The notes: generated by a model from the letters alone, not told the origin. A DNA stretch of 64,000 nucleotides from an uncultured Candidatus Melainabacteria bacterium (GCA_934728585.1 CAKVDZ010000006.1:27344-91343); one strand, 5' to 3'. Shown: positions 1-8,220, counted from the first letter of the stretch. Numbers and translations: made by a program.

Positions 1-324
1 TTGCTTATTTTCGCCTAAATAATAAGCTCTGTATATATCTCCAGCTCTTGCAGGTAAAAAACTGTTTAACATGCTACCCACAATAAAAACCGCGCCTAAA
101 TGCCAATTTGAATACTTGGGGTTATCCATTAACAAGGCTTTCCAACGGATTCCGCGCAAATACATTGTAAAGTAATACAAAAATACAATCCAAAAAAGAT
201 ATTTAAAACTGAACATCTTGAATGCGCCCAAAAATTCTTCTGCACTCATGTCCTTAAAGATGTATACCAAAAAGGCTAAAAATAAGATTGTGACTAATAT
301 TGTAAATATCTTCTTTTTATTCAT
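1..324 (-). CDS. Partial LPG-synthase/flippase-like integral membrane protein (UPF0104 type)
   Basis: Only the N-terminal 108 codons are present; the gene runs off the window start. The protein opens with a Lys-rich start and a membrane segment at about residues 6-22, a second at about 40-55, then the run RGIRWKALL and, further on, SFLPARAGDIYRAY. That Arg/Trp stretch followed by an LPARxGD motif is typical of the lysylphosphatidylglycerol synthase transmembrane family, whose members act on membrane lipids; the actual substrate cannot be told from this fragment. No Shine-Dalgarno is visible. An extended -10 (TGATAAAAT) ends 6 nt before the ATG, so the transcript may be leaderless. It lies 37 nt downstream of gatD on the same strand. 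Confidence 0.6.
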   Translation of the reverse strand, partial: MNKKKIFTILVTILFLAFLVYIFKDMSAEEFLGAFKMFSFKYLFWIVFLYYFTMYLRGIRWKALLMDNPKYSNWHLGAVFIVGSMLNSFLPARAGDIYRAYYLGENKQ

Positions 325-361
325 AAAAAAATTTTATCATAATTTGAGCGATAATGCTAAA

Positions 362-1093
362 TTAATAAGGTTTATTAATCAAACTGTGATGAGTCGCAAA
401 TTCAATATTGTCGTTCAAGGGCTCAAGTTTGATATTATCGTTATATCGTTTTTCTAATGCTAATTCTATTAAAAAGTCTGCGAAATGAGGGTTTTTAGGT
501 AAGAACGAACCGTGCAAATATGTTCCAAAAACGTTTTTAAATCTTGCACCCTCTGTTTTGTCTTTGCCGTTGTTGCCATTTCCTGTTAAAACTGTAGAAA
601 TTGGTTTTGTTTCTCCTTGTAAAAATGTTAATCCGCTGTGATTTTCAAATCCAACAAGCGTATCAGGAGTTAAAAAATCAACTTTTGAAGTTACATTTCC
701 GATAAATCTTTTGTTTCCAGCTAAAGTGTAAGCGTCTAAAAGGCTTATACCATCAAGTTGAGAACCGTCTTGCGCCTTGTAATAATGCCCAAATAGTTGG
801 TATCCGCCACAAATTGCGAGAAATACAGCATTGTTGTCGCGTTCTTGTGTTAGAAATTCCTTATTTCTTTGAATATCTTCTGCAACATCGACCTGTTGTC
901 TATCTTGTCCTCCACCAATAAAATACATATCATGAGGTTTAAATTCATCGCCAACGTTAATTTCTTCAGCAATAAATTTGATACCTCTCCATTCACAGCG
1001 ATTTCTTAAGGTTTTTACGTTGCCGATGTCGCCGTATAAATTCAGTAGTTTTGGATAAATATGTGCAAATGTAAGTTCTAAGTTTTTGTTCAT
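362..1093 (-). CDS. gatD: Lipid II isoglutaminyl synthase, glutaminase subunit GatD
   Basis: Class I (triad) glutamine amidotransferase of the CobB/CobQ type, 243 residues, the usual GatD length. The nucleophile is Cys95 in AICGGYQ and the catalytic His is His194 in GTYLHGSFL; the GGGQDRQQ loop near residue 61 is also family-typical. In known systems GatD supplies ammonia to MurT, which amidates D-Glu of lipid II in peptidoglycan. No murT is visible: the downstream gene is a membrane protein and upstream is HU. The gene therefore looks unlinked from its partner, or murT lies beyond the window. A TTGATT/TAAACT promoter (17-nt spacer) ends 6 nt before the ATG, so a leaderless message is likely. 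Confidence 0.85.
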   Translation of the reverse strand: MNKNLELTFAHIYPKLLNLYGDIGNVKTLRNRCEWRGIKFIAEEINVGDEFKPHDMYFIGGGQDRQQVDVAEDIQRNKEFLTQERDNNAVFLAICGGYQLFGHYYKAQDGSQLDGISLLDAYTLAGNKRFIGNVTSKVDFLTPDTLVGFENHSGLTFLQGETKPISTVLTGNGNNGKDKTEGARFKNVFGTYLHGSFLPKNPHFADFLIELALEKRYNDNIKLEPLNDNIEFATHHSLINKPY

Positions 1094-1099
1094 AAATAA

Positions 1100-1128
1100 A
1101 GTTTAGTATAAATTTGTCATTAAATCAA
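1100..1128 (-). promoter_or_regulatory. Promoter for gatD, leaderless type
   Basis: On the minus strand TTGATT, a 17-nt spacer and TAAACT end exactly 6 nt before the gatD ATG. No Shine-Dalgarno lies between them, so transcription would start at or next to the start codon. Read from sequence only. Confidence 0.5.
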
Positions 1129-1141
1129 TAAATTAAATAAA

Positions 1142-1170
1142 TAAGGACGTGTCCGAAAGACACGCCCTTA
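1142..1170 (-). terminator. Rho-independent terminator of the HU gene
   Basis: Near-perfect hairpin with arms around AAGGRCGTGTC and GACACGYCCTT and a short loop, followed on the minus strand by an AT-rich, U-containing tail. It sits about 40 nt past the HU stop codon. Confidence 0.7.
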
Positions 1171-1211
1171 TGGTTTTCATACTACTGTTATAGCTTAAAA
1201 AAGGAGTTGAA

Positions 1212-1490
1212 TTATTTGCCGTTAACAATAGCTCTGAATCTTTTACCAGCTGTGAAAGCAGGAACTGTTTTAGCAGGAATTTTGATTTCTTTACCGTTTT
1301 GTGGGTTTCTGCCGTTTCTAGCTGCACGTTTGCGAGGTTCGAAAGTACCAAAACCAACTAATGTTACTTTTTTACCTTTAGCAAGTGTTTTTTCAACTGT
1401 ATCAACGAATGCTGTTACAACATCGTATGCTTCTTTTTGAGTAACTTTTGCTTTTTTTGATAATTCTTGTACTAATTCTTCTTTGTTCAT
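1212..1490 (-). CDS. hup: HU-family DNA-binding protein
   Basis: Histone-like nucleoid protein of 92 residues, the standard HU size. It starts MNKEELVQELSKKA, has the GFGTFEPRKRAARNGRNP signature that leads into the DNA-embracing beta arm, and ends AGKRFRAIVNGK. HU dimers bend and compact DNA without sequence specificity. A start five codons further upstream is possible, but AAAGGA lies 6 nt before the chosen ATG and inside the longer version, which decides the start. The gene is monocistronic, with its own promoter and terminator. Confidence 0.95.
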   Translation of the reverse strand: MNKEELVQELSKKAKVTQKEAYDVVTAFVDTVEKTLAKGKKVTLVGFGTFEPRKRAARNGRNPQNGKEIKIPAKTVPAFTAGKRFRAIVNGK

Positions 1491-1523
1491 TTTGTGTCCT
1501 TTCATAAATTTATGTACAAGTTT

Positions 1524-1551
1524 ATTATATCTAGGAAATTTAAAATGGCAA
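1524..1551 (-). promoter_or_regulatory. Sigma-70 promoter of the HU gene
   Basis: Minus-strand TTGCCA, 16-nt spacer, TATAAT. The -10 box lies about 33 nt upstream of the HU start, leaving room for the AAAGGA ribosome binding site. This close match fits a highly expressed gene. Confidence 0.7.
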
Positions 1552-1744
1552 GAGTATTACGTATTTTTTACATTTCAGCCCTATAATCGGTCTAAAAGCT
1601 AGTAATAACTTGATTTGCTTAAACTTAATAAACTTAATATATCTATACAAAAAGTAAAAAATACCATTTCGGGCATGCTTTTGAATTCTTTTTTTGGTAA
1701 AATTATTTAGTAATGGGATTTTCCACTAGAGGTTTTTAGAATAG

Positions 1745-3082
1745 ATGAAAGAAAGATTCATATTATTTACTATTATAGCTGGCTTGATTGTGTTTTTGTA
1801 CATATATCAATACCACTTTAATACTATTTGGGGATTAGTTTTCATCGTTTTAGGAATGACGGTTTATACAATTTATATGACTTTGGCTGACAAGCATAAA
1901 AAGCGTAAATTGCTTAAAAATCCTCAAGTTATCAATGAAAATTACAAACCGTTTGTTTCAATTATGGTACCTGCACACAATGAGGGTGCGGTTATTTCGC
2001 AAACCGTAGAAAATATTTTGCAATTAGATTATCCAAACTTTGAACTTATTGTTATTGACGATAGAAGTGACGACAACACTGCAGATGTTATTCGTGAATT
2101 GGAACAAAAATATGACAAGGTTAAGGCTTTAGTTAGAGATAAGGGTGCTTTTCCTGGAAAATCAGCCGTTCTGAACGATGCTTTAGTTTATGCAAAAGGT
2201 GAAGCTATTTTAGTTTTTGATGCAGATGCAAGAGTAGATTCAGACTTTTTGACTAAGTTAATTCCAAATTTGGAGCCAGAAGATGTTGGCGCTGTTCAAG
2301 CAAGAAAAGTTATTTCAAATAGAGATGTAAACTTCTTAACTCGTTGTCAAGATAATGAAATGACACTTGATTCACACTTCCAAATTGGTCGTGACGCTGT
2401 TAAGGGTGCTGTTGAATTAAGAGGAAATGGCGAATTAATTAAAAGAAAAGCATTAGAAGATATTGGCGGTTGGAATAATTACACACTTGTAGATGATTTA
2501 GATATGTCTACAAGACTTCATATCAAGGGTTGGGATATTCGTTTTTGTCCTGAAGCGCAAGTTAGAGAAGAAGGCGTTATTTACTTGATGCCACTATATA
2601 GACAACGTAGACGTTGGTATGAGGGTACTGTAAGACGCTATTTAGAACTGTTTGGTGACGTTTTGACTTCTAAAAAAATGTCATTACGTGCAAGTTTGGA
2701 TATGACAGCATATTTATCTGAATTTATTATGCCAATGTGGTTCATTTTAGAGCTTATAATCAGATGTTTCAAAGTTCTAACAGACAAAGTTGCAGTAGAC
2801 GACATAGGTATTTTTACATCGCTTCTTGTAGGTCTTGTAATCGGTATTTGTTTTACTCTTGCAACTCGTTACAGCTTAAGAAAATATAATAAATTAGGTC
2901 GTTGGGAAGCTTTAAAACAAGCTGTTGAAACTTCAGCGTATATCTTGGCGATATGGTTCCCAGTTGCGTTTTACGTATCTTTGAAGATTTTATTCAAGCC
3001 AAAAGATATGGATTGGGGTAAAACAACACACGGACTTATTTTGGAAGAAGAACAACAACACAAAGTAAAAGTCGGAGTATAA
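1745..3082 (+). CDS. Membrane-bound family 2 glycosyltransferase (NodC/PgaC-like)
   Basis: Processive-type GT2 enzyme of 445 residues. Two N-terminal membrane segments (about 5-22 and 27-46) precede the GT-A domain. It carries MVPAHNEG, the VIDDRSDD nucleotide-binding aspartates, DADA (metal-binding), LVDDLD (catalytic base region) and QRRRW, which binds the growing chain in cellulose, hyaluronan and poly-GlcNAc synthases. Three to four C-terminal membrane segments follow. It probably makes or extends an extracellular polysaccharide from a UDP-sugar; the sugar cannot be inferred. No partner genes such as a deacetylase lie nearby; apt follows 19 nt downstream. The GAGG motif is a rather distant 12 nt from the ATG. 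Confidence 0.85.
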   Translation: MKERFILFTIIAGLIVFLYIYQYHFNTIWGLVFIVLGMTVYTIYMTLADKHKKRKLLKNPQVINENYKPFVSIMVPAHNEGAVISQTVENILQLDYPNFELIVIDDRSDDNTADVIRELEQKYDKVKALVRDKGAFPGKSAVLNDALVYAKGEAILVFDADARVDSDFLTKLIPNLEPEDVGAVQARKVISNRDVNFLTRCQDNEMTLDSHFQIGRDAVKGAVELRGNGELIKRKALEDIGGWNNYTLVDDLDMSTRLHIKGWDIRFCPEAQVREEGVIYLMPLYRQRRRWYEGTVRRYLELFGDVLTSKKMSLRASLDMTAYLSEFIMPMWFILELIIRCFKVLTDKVAVDDIGIFTSLLVGLVIGICFTLATRYSLRKYNKLGRWEALKQAVETSAYILAIWFPVAFYVSLKILFKPKDMDWGKTTHGLILEEEQQHKVKVGV

Positions 3083-3101
3083 TTCGAAAAGGGGTAGATA
3101 A

Positions 3102-3626
3102 ATGTTAGCAGGCATTAAAGAAAAAATTAGAGCAATTCAAGATTTTCCAAAAGAGGGTATCTTATTTAGAGATATCACAACAGCTTTAAAAGAACCTGAA
3201 ACAATGAAAAATATGGTTGATTTCTTGTATGAACATTACAAAGATAAAAAAATTGATTATGTTGCAGGCATGGAATCAAGAGGTTTTATCGTTGGTATGC
3301 CTTTAGCATACAAATTGAATGTTGGTTTTATTCCAATCAGAAAACCTCACAAATTACCAGCTCCTACATTTAAAGAAACTTACGAATTGGAATATGGTAC
3401 TGATACAATTGAAATGCATAAAGATGCTGTTGAAGAAGGTAAAAATGTTCTAATTGTAGACGACTTGTTAGCAACAGGCGGAACAGCAAGCGCAGCTTGC
3501 AGGCTTATCGGTCAAGCAAAAGCAAATGTAGTTGGCGCAGCTTTTTGGATTGAATTAAACGGTCTAGGAGGACGTGAAAAGCTAGAAAAATTAGGCGTTG
3601 ATGTCTTCACAATGTTGCAATACTAA
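3102..3626 (+). CDS. apt: Adenine phosphoribosyltransferase
   Basis: Purine salvage enzyme that turns adenine and PRPP into AMP; 174 residues, the usual Apt size. The PRPP-binding loop is LIVDDLLATGGTA at about residues 120-132, and the N-terminal IQDFPKEGILFRDIT and GMESRGFI motifs are diagnostic for Apt over other type I phosphoribosyltransferases. A clear AGGGG-type ribosome binding site lies upstream. It follows the glycosyltransferase closely and may be co-transcribed with it, although the two have no obvious functional link. A strong hairpin terminator follows. Confidence 0.95.
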   Translation: MLAGIKEKIRAIQDFPKEGILFRDITTALKEPETMKNMVDFLYEHYKDKKIDYVAGMESRGFIVGMPLAYKLNVGFIPIRKPHKLPAPTFKETYELEYGTDTIEMHKDAVEEGKNVLIVDDLLATGGTASAACRLIGQAKANVVGAAFWIELNGLGGREKLEKLGVDVFTMLQY

Positions 3627-3646
3627 TTTTAGAGATTAATACAAAC

Positions 3647-3676
3647 AAAAAGGCGGACGCAACGCGTCCGCCTTTT
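3647..3676. terminator. Bidirectional terminator between apt and higA
   Basis: GC-rich hairpin with 13-bp arms (AAAAGGCGGACGC and its complement) and a short loop, flanked by A-runs on the left and T-runs on the right. It can end both apt (plus) and the higBA operon (minus). Confidence 0.85.
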
Positions 3677-3691
3677 TATTTATATCAATTT

Positions 3692-3976
3692 TTATAATGC
3701 AATAACTTCTACATTAGATAAATCAACTTTTTGCTTAGCTTGCCACAAATCGTAAGCAACCTGCATTCTAAGCCATAATTCAGGTGATGTCTTTAATGCT
3801 TTTGCTAATTTTAGAGCCATTTCAGAACTGATACCAACTTTAGCATTTGTAATTTCAGATAAATTTTTACGACTTGTGCCTATTTTCAAGGCAAATTCAG
3901 AAATACTAAAATTTAAAGGTTTTATCCAATCTTCTAATAAAACAGTTCCTGGGTGAGGTGGATTAAACATTTCCAT
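3692..3976 (-). CDS. higA: HigA-family antitoxin (XRE helix-turn-helix)
   Basis: 94-residue addiction-module antidote of the HigA/VapI type. It opens MEMFNPPHPGTVLLEDWIKPL, a stretch typical of the family, then has the helix-turn-helix at about residues 28-65 (ALKIGTSRKNLSEITNAKVG). It neutralises the RelE-like toxin encoded 20 nt upstream and normally represses its own operon; the imperfect palindrome in the promoter spacer is the likely operator. AAAGGA lies 8 nt before the ATG. The toxin-first gene order is the higBA arrangement. Confidence 0.9.
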   Translation of the reverse strand: MEMFNPPHPGTVLLEDWIKPLNFSISEFALKIGTSRKNLSEITNAKVGISSEMALKLAKALKTSPELWLRMQVAYDLWQAKQKVDLSNVEVIAL

Positions 3977-3996
3977 AAATTATATCCTTTCTAATG

Positions 3997-4269
3997 TTAA
4001 TCTTTATAGTCAACGATGTAAACATTTTCGTTTTCAAATTTAAAAGTTATTCTCCAATTAGCTTGGACCGTAACAGCCCATAAACCTTTTAAATCTCCTG
4101 TTAAAGGGTGTAAACGATATGCTGGTGAATTTAAATCATTTAATTCAGACATTGAATTTAAAACAGTTAGTATTCTTGATATTTTGTTTGCATGGATTGC
4201 TTGTATGCCTTTTGTAGAGCCTGTTTTAAAAAACTTTTCAAGTCCTTTATGATTAAACGATTTTATCAT
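3997..4269 (-). CDS. higB: HigB-like RelE/ParE-superfamily toxin, shortened C-terminus
   Basis: 90-residue ribosome-dependent mRNA interferase family member. MIKSFNHKGLEKFFKTGSTKG, LHPLTGDLKGLWAV and WRITFKFE match the HigB consensus. Homologues usually continue past the final VDYxD with a Tyr-His or similar tail; here the stop codon follows VDYKD directly, so that tail, reported to hold a catalytic Tyr in some HigB toxins, is missing. The toxin could be weakened or inactive; the tail statement is from memory of the family. The -10 box ends 6 nt before the ATG, so translation is probably leaderless. Confidence 0.88.
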   Translation of the reverse strand: MIKSFNHKGLEKFFKTGSTKGIQAIHANKISRILTVLNSMSELNDLNSPAYRLHPLTGDLKGLWAVTVQANWRITFKFENENVYIVDYKD

Positions 4270-4275
4270 ACTATT

Positions 4276-4304
4276 ATTGTAACCTATTACGTAACAGGTG
4301 TCAA
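4276..4304 (-). promoter_or_regulatory. higBA promoter with an operator palindrome in the spacer
   Basis: Minus strand: consensus TTGACA, 17-nt spacer, TACAAT. The spacer holds a 16-bp near-palindrome at 4283-4298 (halves CCTATTAC and GTAACAGG, one mismatch). A repressor bound there would block RNA polymerase, as expected for HigA autoregulation. The -10 ends 6 nt from the higB ATG. Confidence 0.75.
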
Positions 4305-4324
4305 GTGCTAAAAATAAAACTTAA

Positions 4325-4984
4325 CTATTTGCATCTAAACTTTGCATAATCCTTGTAAACAGAATTATTACCTGTTTGCTTGTCAAAGGATTCGTAATAG
4401 GCATAGGCCTTGCAGTAGTCACCTTTTTCTAAATAAACACCAGCTGAATTTTGGATAAAACACTCGTCTTGAGTTATTTTATAGGTTTCCTCAAGGTCGT
4501 TTAGAGCGTTGTCATATTCTCCTGCAATAAAATAAATACTTGCTCTTTCTTGATAAATTCTAGGGTTTTCAGGTGAAAGTTTTATTGCTTCATCAAACAA
4601 ATCAAGAACTTTTGGTGTAATTTTTTGTTCTTTTTTAAAAGTCGTGACAGCCATTTCTGAATAAGCATCAGAATTTTCTTTTAATTCAAGAGATTTTTTA
4701 AAAAACTCTAAAGACTTGTCGTAGTCTTCAAGATTAAGGTATGCGAGGCCTTTCATAAAATATAAATCACTTGATTTTGGCACTATTTTTAGCAGAAAAT
4801 CAATTTTCTCAATAGATTTTTGAGGGCTTGAGTTTAATTCTTTAAAAATGGTGTTACAAGTTTTACAATAAAATGCAAAAATTATAAGCAACGCAATTGC
4901 AATCAAACAACCAATAAAGGTATATTTGATTACAATACGAAATTTGTCAAAATTTTCTTGAATAGTATCTAAAAATTTGTCCAT
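4325..4984 (-). CDS. Membrane-anchored TPR protein
   Basis: 219 residues. One membrane segment at about residues 20-45 (YTFIGCLIAIALLIIFAFYC) follows a short cytoplasmic N-terminus, then tetratricopeptide repeats such as LYFMKGLAYLNLEDYDKSLEFFKKSL and PRIYQERASIYFIAGEYDNALNDLEE. The repeats would face outward and act as a protein-binding scaffold; partner unknown. There is no Shine-Dalgarno, but TAAACT lies exactly 6 nt before the ATG and a TTAGAC/TAGACA-like -35 overlaps the end of the upstream transporter gene, so it likely has its own leaderless transcript. Confidence 0.7.
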   Translation of the reverse strand: MDKFLDTIQENFDKFRIVIKYTFIGCLIAIALLIIFAFYCKTCNTIFKELNSSPQKSIEKIDFLLKIVPKSSDLYFMKGLAYLNLEDYDKSLEFFKKSLELKENSDAYSEMAVTTFKKEQKITPKVLDLFDEAIKLSPENPRIYQERASIYFIAGEYDNALNDLEETYKITQDECFIQNSAGVYLEKGDYCKAYAYYESFDKQTGNNSVYKDYAKFRCK

Positions 4985-5015
4985 AGATTAAGTTTAATGA
5001 TTTTTCTTTTAATGT

Positions 5016-6380
5016 CTAAAACTTTCTTGGATTTATTCCATTCACCCAGTTTTCTTCAATTTTTTCTAATGAAATACCTTTTGTTTCAGGAACAAAGAAG
5101 TAAACGAAGATTATGCATAGAATTGAAACAAATCCGAAAATCCAGAAAGTCCACGCTCCGCCAATTCTATGTAATAATACGGGGAAGCTTGCAACTACAA
5201 AGAAGTTGAATGCAAAGTTTGAAACGGTGCAGATACTCATTGAAATTCCGCGGATTTTTAATGGGAATACTTCTGATACGATAATCCAACCAACAGGTCC
5301 TAAACTCATCGCAAAGAAGATGATGTAAGTTACTAAACTTCCGACTGCCACCCATTTTTGATGTGAACCTAGAGCGCCAGCAAACGCAAAAGATGTTCCA
5401 AGTGCGAACAAACTTAGCATTACACCTGTCAAACCGAAGTATAATAGAGGTTTTCTGCCTAATTTATCAGTAAAGTATATTGCAACAATTGTCATTAAGA
5501 AGTTGATTAAACCAATACCTGCGGTTGCGTAAATCGCTGTAATATTGCTATCAAAACCAGCAGATTTGAAGATTGTAGGAGCGTAATAAATGATTGTGTT
5601 AATACCTGTACAAATTTGTGCAAACATAATGCCAATGCCTACAACAAACGGCATAATCATCCATTTTTTGAATATAAATTTTTCTCCTTTTGAAGAACTT
5701 TTACTAATAGTTTGTTTAATATCTTCAATTTCTTTATCTGCATCAATGTCTGGTTCAATTTTTTTGAACACCTTTTTCGCTTCTTCGTCACGTTTTTTGC
5801 TGACAAGCCAACGCGGAGTGTCTTGCATTAAGCTCATTCCAACTAACAAAATCAAACTTGGGACAACGCCTGCAAATAACATCCAACGCCAGCTGTAAAC
5901 TGCATTTGCAAAAGCCGAATTTATTACATAAGAGAACAAAATACCTGCTGTAATTGCCCATTGATAAAGTGAAACAAGTGTTCCACGTAAAGCTTTTGGA
6001 GAAATTTCTGACAAATATAATGGTACAACGAAGTTAACGATTCCAACAGCAAAGCCGACAAAAATTCTTGAAACAACTAATACGATTACATTTGGCGCAA
6101 ATGCACACATAATTGAGCCGACCATAAAAATTACAGCCGTTGCCATAATAATTTTCTTACGTCCAAAAATATCTGCCAAAATGCCGTTTGTTGCTGCACC
6201 GATAACCGCACCAATTAAAACAGAACTTACTAAAAAACCTTGAAGTGAATCAGACAAATCCCAAGTTTCGTTTATGAACAGTAATGCGCCTGAAATTACG
6301 CCTGTGTCATACCCAGATAACAAACCGCCCAAAGATGCGACAATTGCTACAATATAAAGCCATAAATATCTCATTTTCAT
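5016..6380 (-). CDS. Sugar porter family MFS transporter (XylE/GalP-like)
   Basis: Twelve-helix proton-coupled sugar transporter of about 454 residues. Signatures: GYDTGVISGAL in helix 1, DIFGRKK after helix 2, RIFVGFAVG in helix 4, DTPRWL after helix 6, TDKLGRKPL in the repeat loop and VPETKGISLEKIEE at the C-terminus. It most likely imports a hexose or pentose by H+ symport; the substrate cannot be read from the sequence. I chose the ATG at 6380 because AAGGACG lies about 6 nt upstream; a start 14 codons earlier has no ribosome binding site. Confidence 0.9.
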   Translation of the reverse strand: MKMRYLWLYIVAIVASLGGLLSGYDTGVISGALLFINETWDLSDSLQGFLVSSVLIGAVIGAATNGILADIFGRKKIIMATAVIFMVGSIMCAFAPNVIVLVVSRIFVGFAVGIVNFVVPLYLSEISPKALRGTLVSLYQWAITAGILFSYVINSAFANAVYSWRWMLFAGVVPSLILLVGMSLMQDTPRWLVSKKRDEEAKKVFKKIEPDIDADKEIEDIKQTISKSSSKGEKFIFKKWMIMPFVVGIGIMFAQICTGINTIIYYAPTIFKSAGFDSNITAIYATAGIGLINFLMTIVAIYFTDKLGRKPLLYFGLTGVMLSLFALGTSFAFAGALGSHQKWVAVGSLVTYIIFFAMSLGPVGWIIVSEVFPLKIRGISMSICTVSNFAFNFFVVASFPVLLHRIGGAWTFWIFGFVSILCIIFVYFFVPETKGISLEKIEENWVNGINPRKF

Positions 6381-6452
6381 AAAAAGCGTCCTTTTTTTTG
6401 AAATAATACCTGTGTTGTACATTATAACAAAAAATGGACGCAGTTTAAAGTG

Positions 6453-6878
6453 TTATTTTATCAAATTTAAGATTTCGTCAATATGTTTTTTGGGGTCAAC
6501 CTTTCGCCATTCACGTTCAATTTTACCTTTTTCGTCGATTAAAAAAGTTGAGCGCTCTGTCAGTTTACCGTCCCAAACTTTGAATTCTTCTGCCAATTTG
6601 TGTTCAACATCTGATAAAAGTGGAAAATTTAGGTCAAATTTTTCTCTAAAACTTTTATGGCTATCAGGTTTGTCCGCACTAACACCAATAACTTTCAGAT
6701 GCGGTAAAAGTCTATTCAAATTATCTCTAAAGTTGCACGCTTGAACTGTACACCCTGGGGTATCATCTTTTGGATAAAAGTATAAAAGAACTTTTTTACC
6801 TAAAAAATCTTTAAGTGAAAATTCTTTTTCCTTGCCATTTTCGTCCGTGCCGTGTAATTTTATATCTAAAAATTTCAT
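6453..6878 (-). CDS. bcp: Thioredoxin-dependent thiol peroxidase (BCP-type peroxiredoxin)
   Basis: 141-residue peroxiredoxin of the Bcp/PrxQ class. The peroxidatic cysteine lies in YPKDDTPGCTVQACNFRD; a second Cys five residues later is the resolving residue in this class. It reduces H2O2 and organic peroxides using thioredoxin, which suits an oxygen-sensitive organism. It is preceded by AAGGAG and starts 9 nt after the cupin gene stop, so the two form an operon. Confidence 0.93.
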   Translation of the reverse strand: MKFLDIKLHGTDENGKEKEFSLKDFLGKKVLLYFYPKDDTPGCTVQACNFRDNLNRLLPHLKVIGVSADKPDSHKSFREKFDLNFPLLSDVEHKLAEEFKVWDGKLTERSTFLIDEKGKIEREWRKVDPKKHIDEILNLIK

Positions 6879-6887
6879 AATTTCTCC

Positions 6888-7193
6888 TTAAATTCTTGTA
6901 ACCGTAAATTTTGAATTATGTTTGCCAATTACCTTATGAGGAATTTTGGCAGGAATAATAAACATTTCACCCTTTTTAACCTTGTATTCTTTGTTTTTTA
7001 TAACAAAAATAATTTCACCTTTTAACACATAAATTCCTGCGTCAACTGGTGAAAAATGTTCTGGCATGATTTGGTCTTTTTCAAGCGAGATTAATAAAAG
7101 TTTTTGTTCTTCTTCTTCAAGAATAACGTGCTTTTGAAATGATTGTGAATTAAATTCAATCGAATTTTCTAAATTAAATGGTTGTAAATACAT
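6888..7193 (-). CDS. Small single-domain cupin protein
   Basis: 101-residue beta-barrel protein. The middle region EHFSPVDAGIYVLKGEIIFVIKNKEYKVKKGEMFIIPAKIPHKV follows the cupin pattern of two motifs around a conserved Gly-Glu and a late His, though the full metal-binding HxH set is incomplete. It is translated just before bcp with a GGAGG-type site, which hints at a role in redox or small-molecule sensing. No specific function can be assigned. Confidence 0.7.
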   Translation of the reverse strand: MYLQPFNLENSIEFNSQSFQKHVILEEEEQKLLLISLEKDQIMPEHFSPVDAGIYVLKGEIIFVIKNKEYKVKKGEMFIIPAKIPHKVIGKHNSKFTVTRI

Positions 7194-7262
7194 AAAATCC
7201 TCCTTACAAAAGAAGTATTTTATGAGTGTGAAAATATTTCAATTAATAGCTTAGGCAATTTG

Positions 7263-7739
7263 TTATTCTTCGTCTGTTGAAGTTTTTGGAGGTGGATTTA
7301 AGATGTTATTGTCATAAACTGGTTGAAAATGTTTAATTTGCGGAAGTGGTGGAATTTTACCAGTTGAGTTAAAATCCTTGTCTTTGCATTCTGTTTCGTT
7401 GCAAATGCCTAAAAAATTCCCTATTTGATTATAGTAATAGGTATTTTCGTTTCTTGTAATACTTTTTCCAACCAGCTGTCCAACTTTATTGTAGAAAAAT
7501 GTTTGGTTATTTATCGTTTTATCACGGGCAATAACTTTTCCGAACTTGTCGTAATAAATATTTTCATGCAAATAGCTTTCTACAGTGTACTCTGGTTGTG
7601 TTGGTGTTTGCGCTACGTCAGGGGTTGTTTGAGTTGTGTTTGCTGTAGTAGTAACATTTGTTACTGGGGTATCTGTTGGAACTGCAATTGCAAAAGTTCC
7701 AGCGAATAAAATTGCTATTAAATATACAAATTTTTTCAT
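7263..7739 (-). CDS. Secreted protein with short aromatic repeats, unknown function
   Basis: 158 residues with a classic signal peptide (MKKFVYLIAILFAGTFAIA). A Thr/Pro/Gln-rich linker (about 20-48) follows, then three imperfect repeats of about 20 residues: IYYDKFGKVIARDKTI, FFYNKVGQLVGKSITR and YYYNQIGNFLGICNET. Each has an aromatic pair, Asp/Asn, Gly and a hydrophobic step, resembling YD/MORN-like beta repeats found in surface proteins. The third repeat contains two cysteines that could pair. The C-terminus is Pro-rich and acidic. AGGA precedes the ATG. I do not recognise the family. Confidence 0.65.
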   Translation of the reverse strand: MKKFVYLIAILFAGTFAIAVPTDTPVTNVTTTANTTQTTPDVAQTPTQPEYTVESYLHENIYYDKFGKVIARDKTINNQTFFYNKVGQLVGKSITRNENTYYYNQIGNFLGICNETECKDKDFNSTGKIPPLPQIKHFQPVYDNNILNPPPKTSTDEE

Positions 7740-7825
7740 AACTAGTCCTATTTTATGGCTTTATCTTAACATATTAAGTGCCTCCAAGTGAATAGGAATG
7801 AAAATATTTCAATAATATAGAGTAT

Positions 7826-8218
7826 TTATGCATTTAAAATATATATTTCAAAATTCAAATAAACTGCAAAAGTTGTCCATAAAAAATATGGTACAAGCAA
7901 GTAAGACGCGGGTTGGCTTATTTTATAAAATTCATAAATCGTAAACACAATAAATAGCCACATGATAATTACAATAATAAGTCCACCTTGAATGTCTGTA
8001 TTGTTAAAAAATACAGATGACCAAATAAAATTAAGCAGTAACTGAACTATGAAAAATACCAGCGCATTTGCCTTTTTCATAGGACTTTTTGCCTTGATGA
8101 AAACTAGAAAAGATGAAAAAATCATTAAGTAAATAATTATCCATGCAGGCGCAAAAAGCCAGTCTGGTGGTGTAAAAACAGGTAAATTTAGCGAATGATA
8201 CCAATCAATGTTTCTCAT
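7826..8218 (-). CDS. tspO: TspO/MBR family protein lacking the usual first helix start
   Basis: 130 residues with the tryptophan-rich sensory protein signature WYHSLNLPVFTPPDWLFAPAWIIIYLMIFSS and, later, NFIWSSVFF and FLWTTFAVYLNFEIY. TspO proteins bind porphyrins and other hydrophobic ligands in the membrane. Usual members are about 155-165 residues with a helix before the WYxxLxxPxxTPP motif; here only five residues precede it and the reading frame is closed nine codons upstream, so helix 1 is absent. No Shine-Dalgarno is visible. It could be a functional short variant or a decaying gene. Confidence 0.75.
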   Translation of the reverse strand: MRNIDWYHSLNLPVFTPPDWLFAPAWIIIYLMIFSSFLVFIKAKSPMKKANALVFFIVQLLLNFIWSSVFFNNTDIQGGLIIVIIMWLFIVFTIYEFYKISQPASYLLVPYFLWTTFAVYLNFEIYILNA

Positions 8219-8220
8219 AA

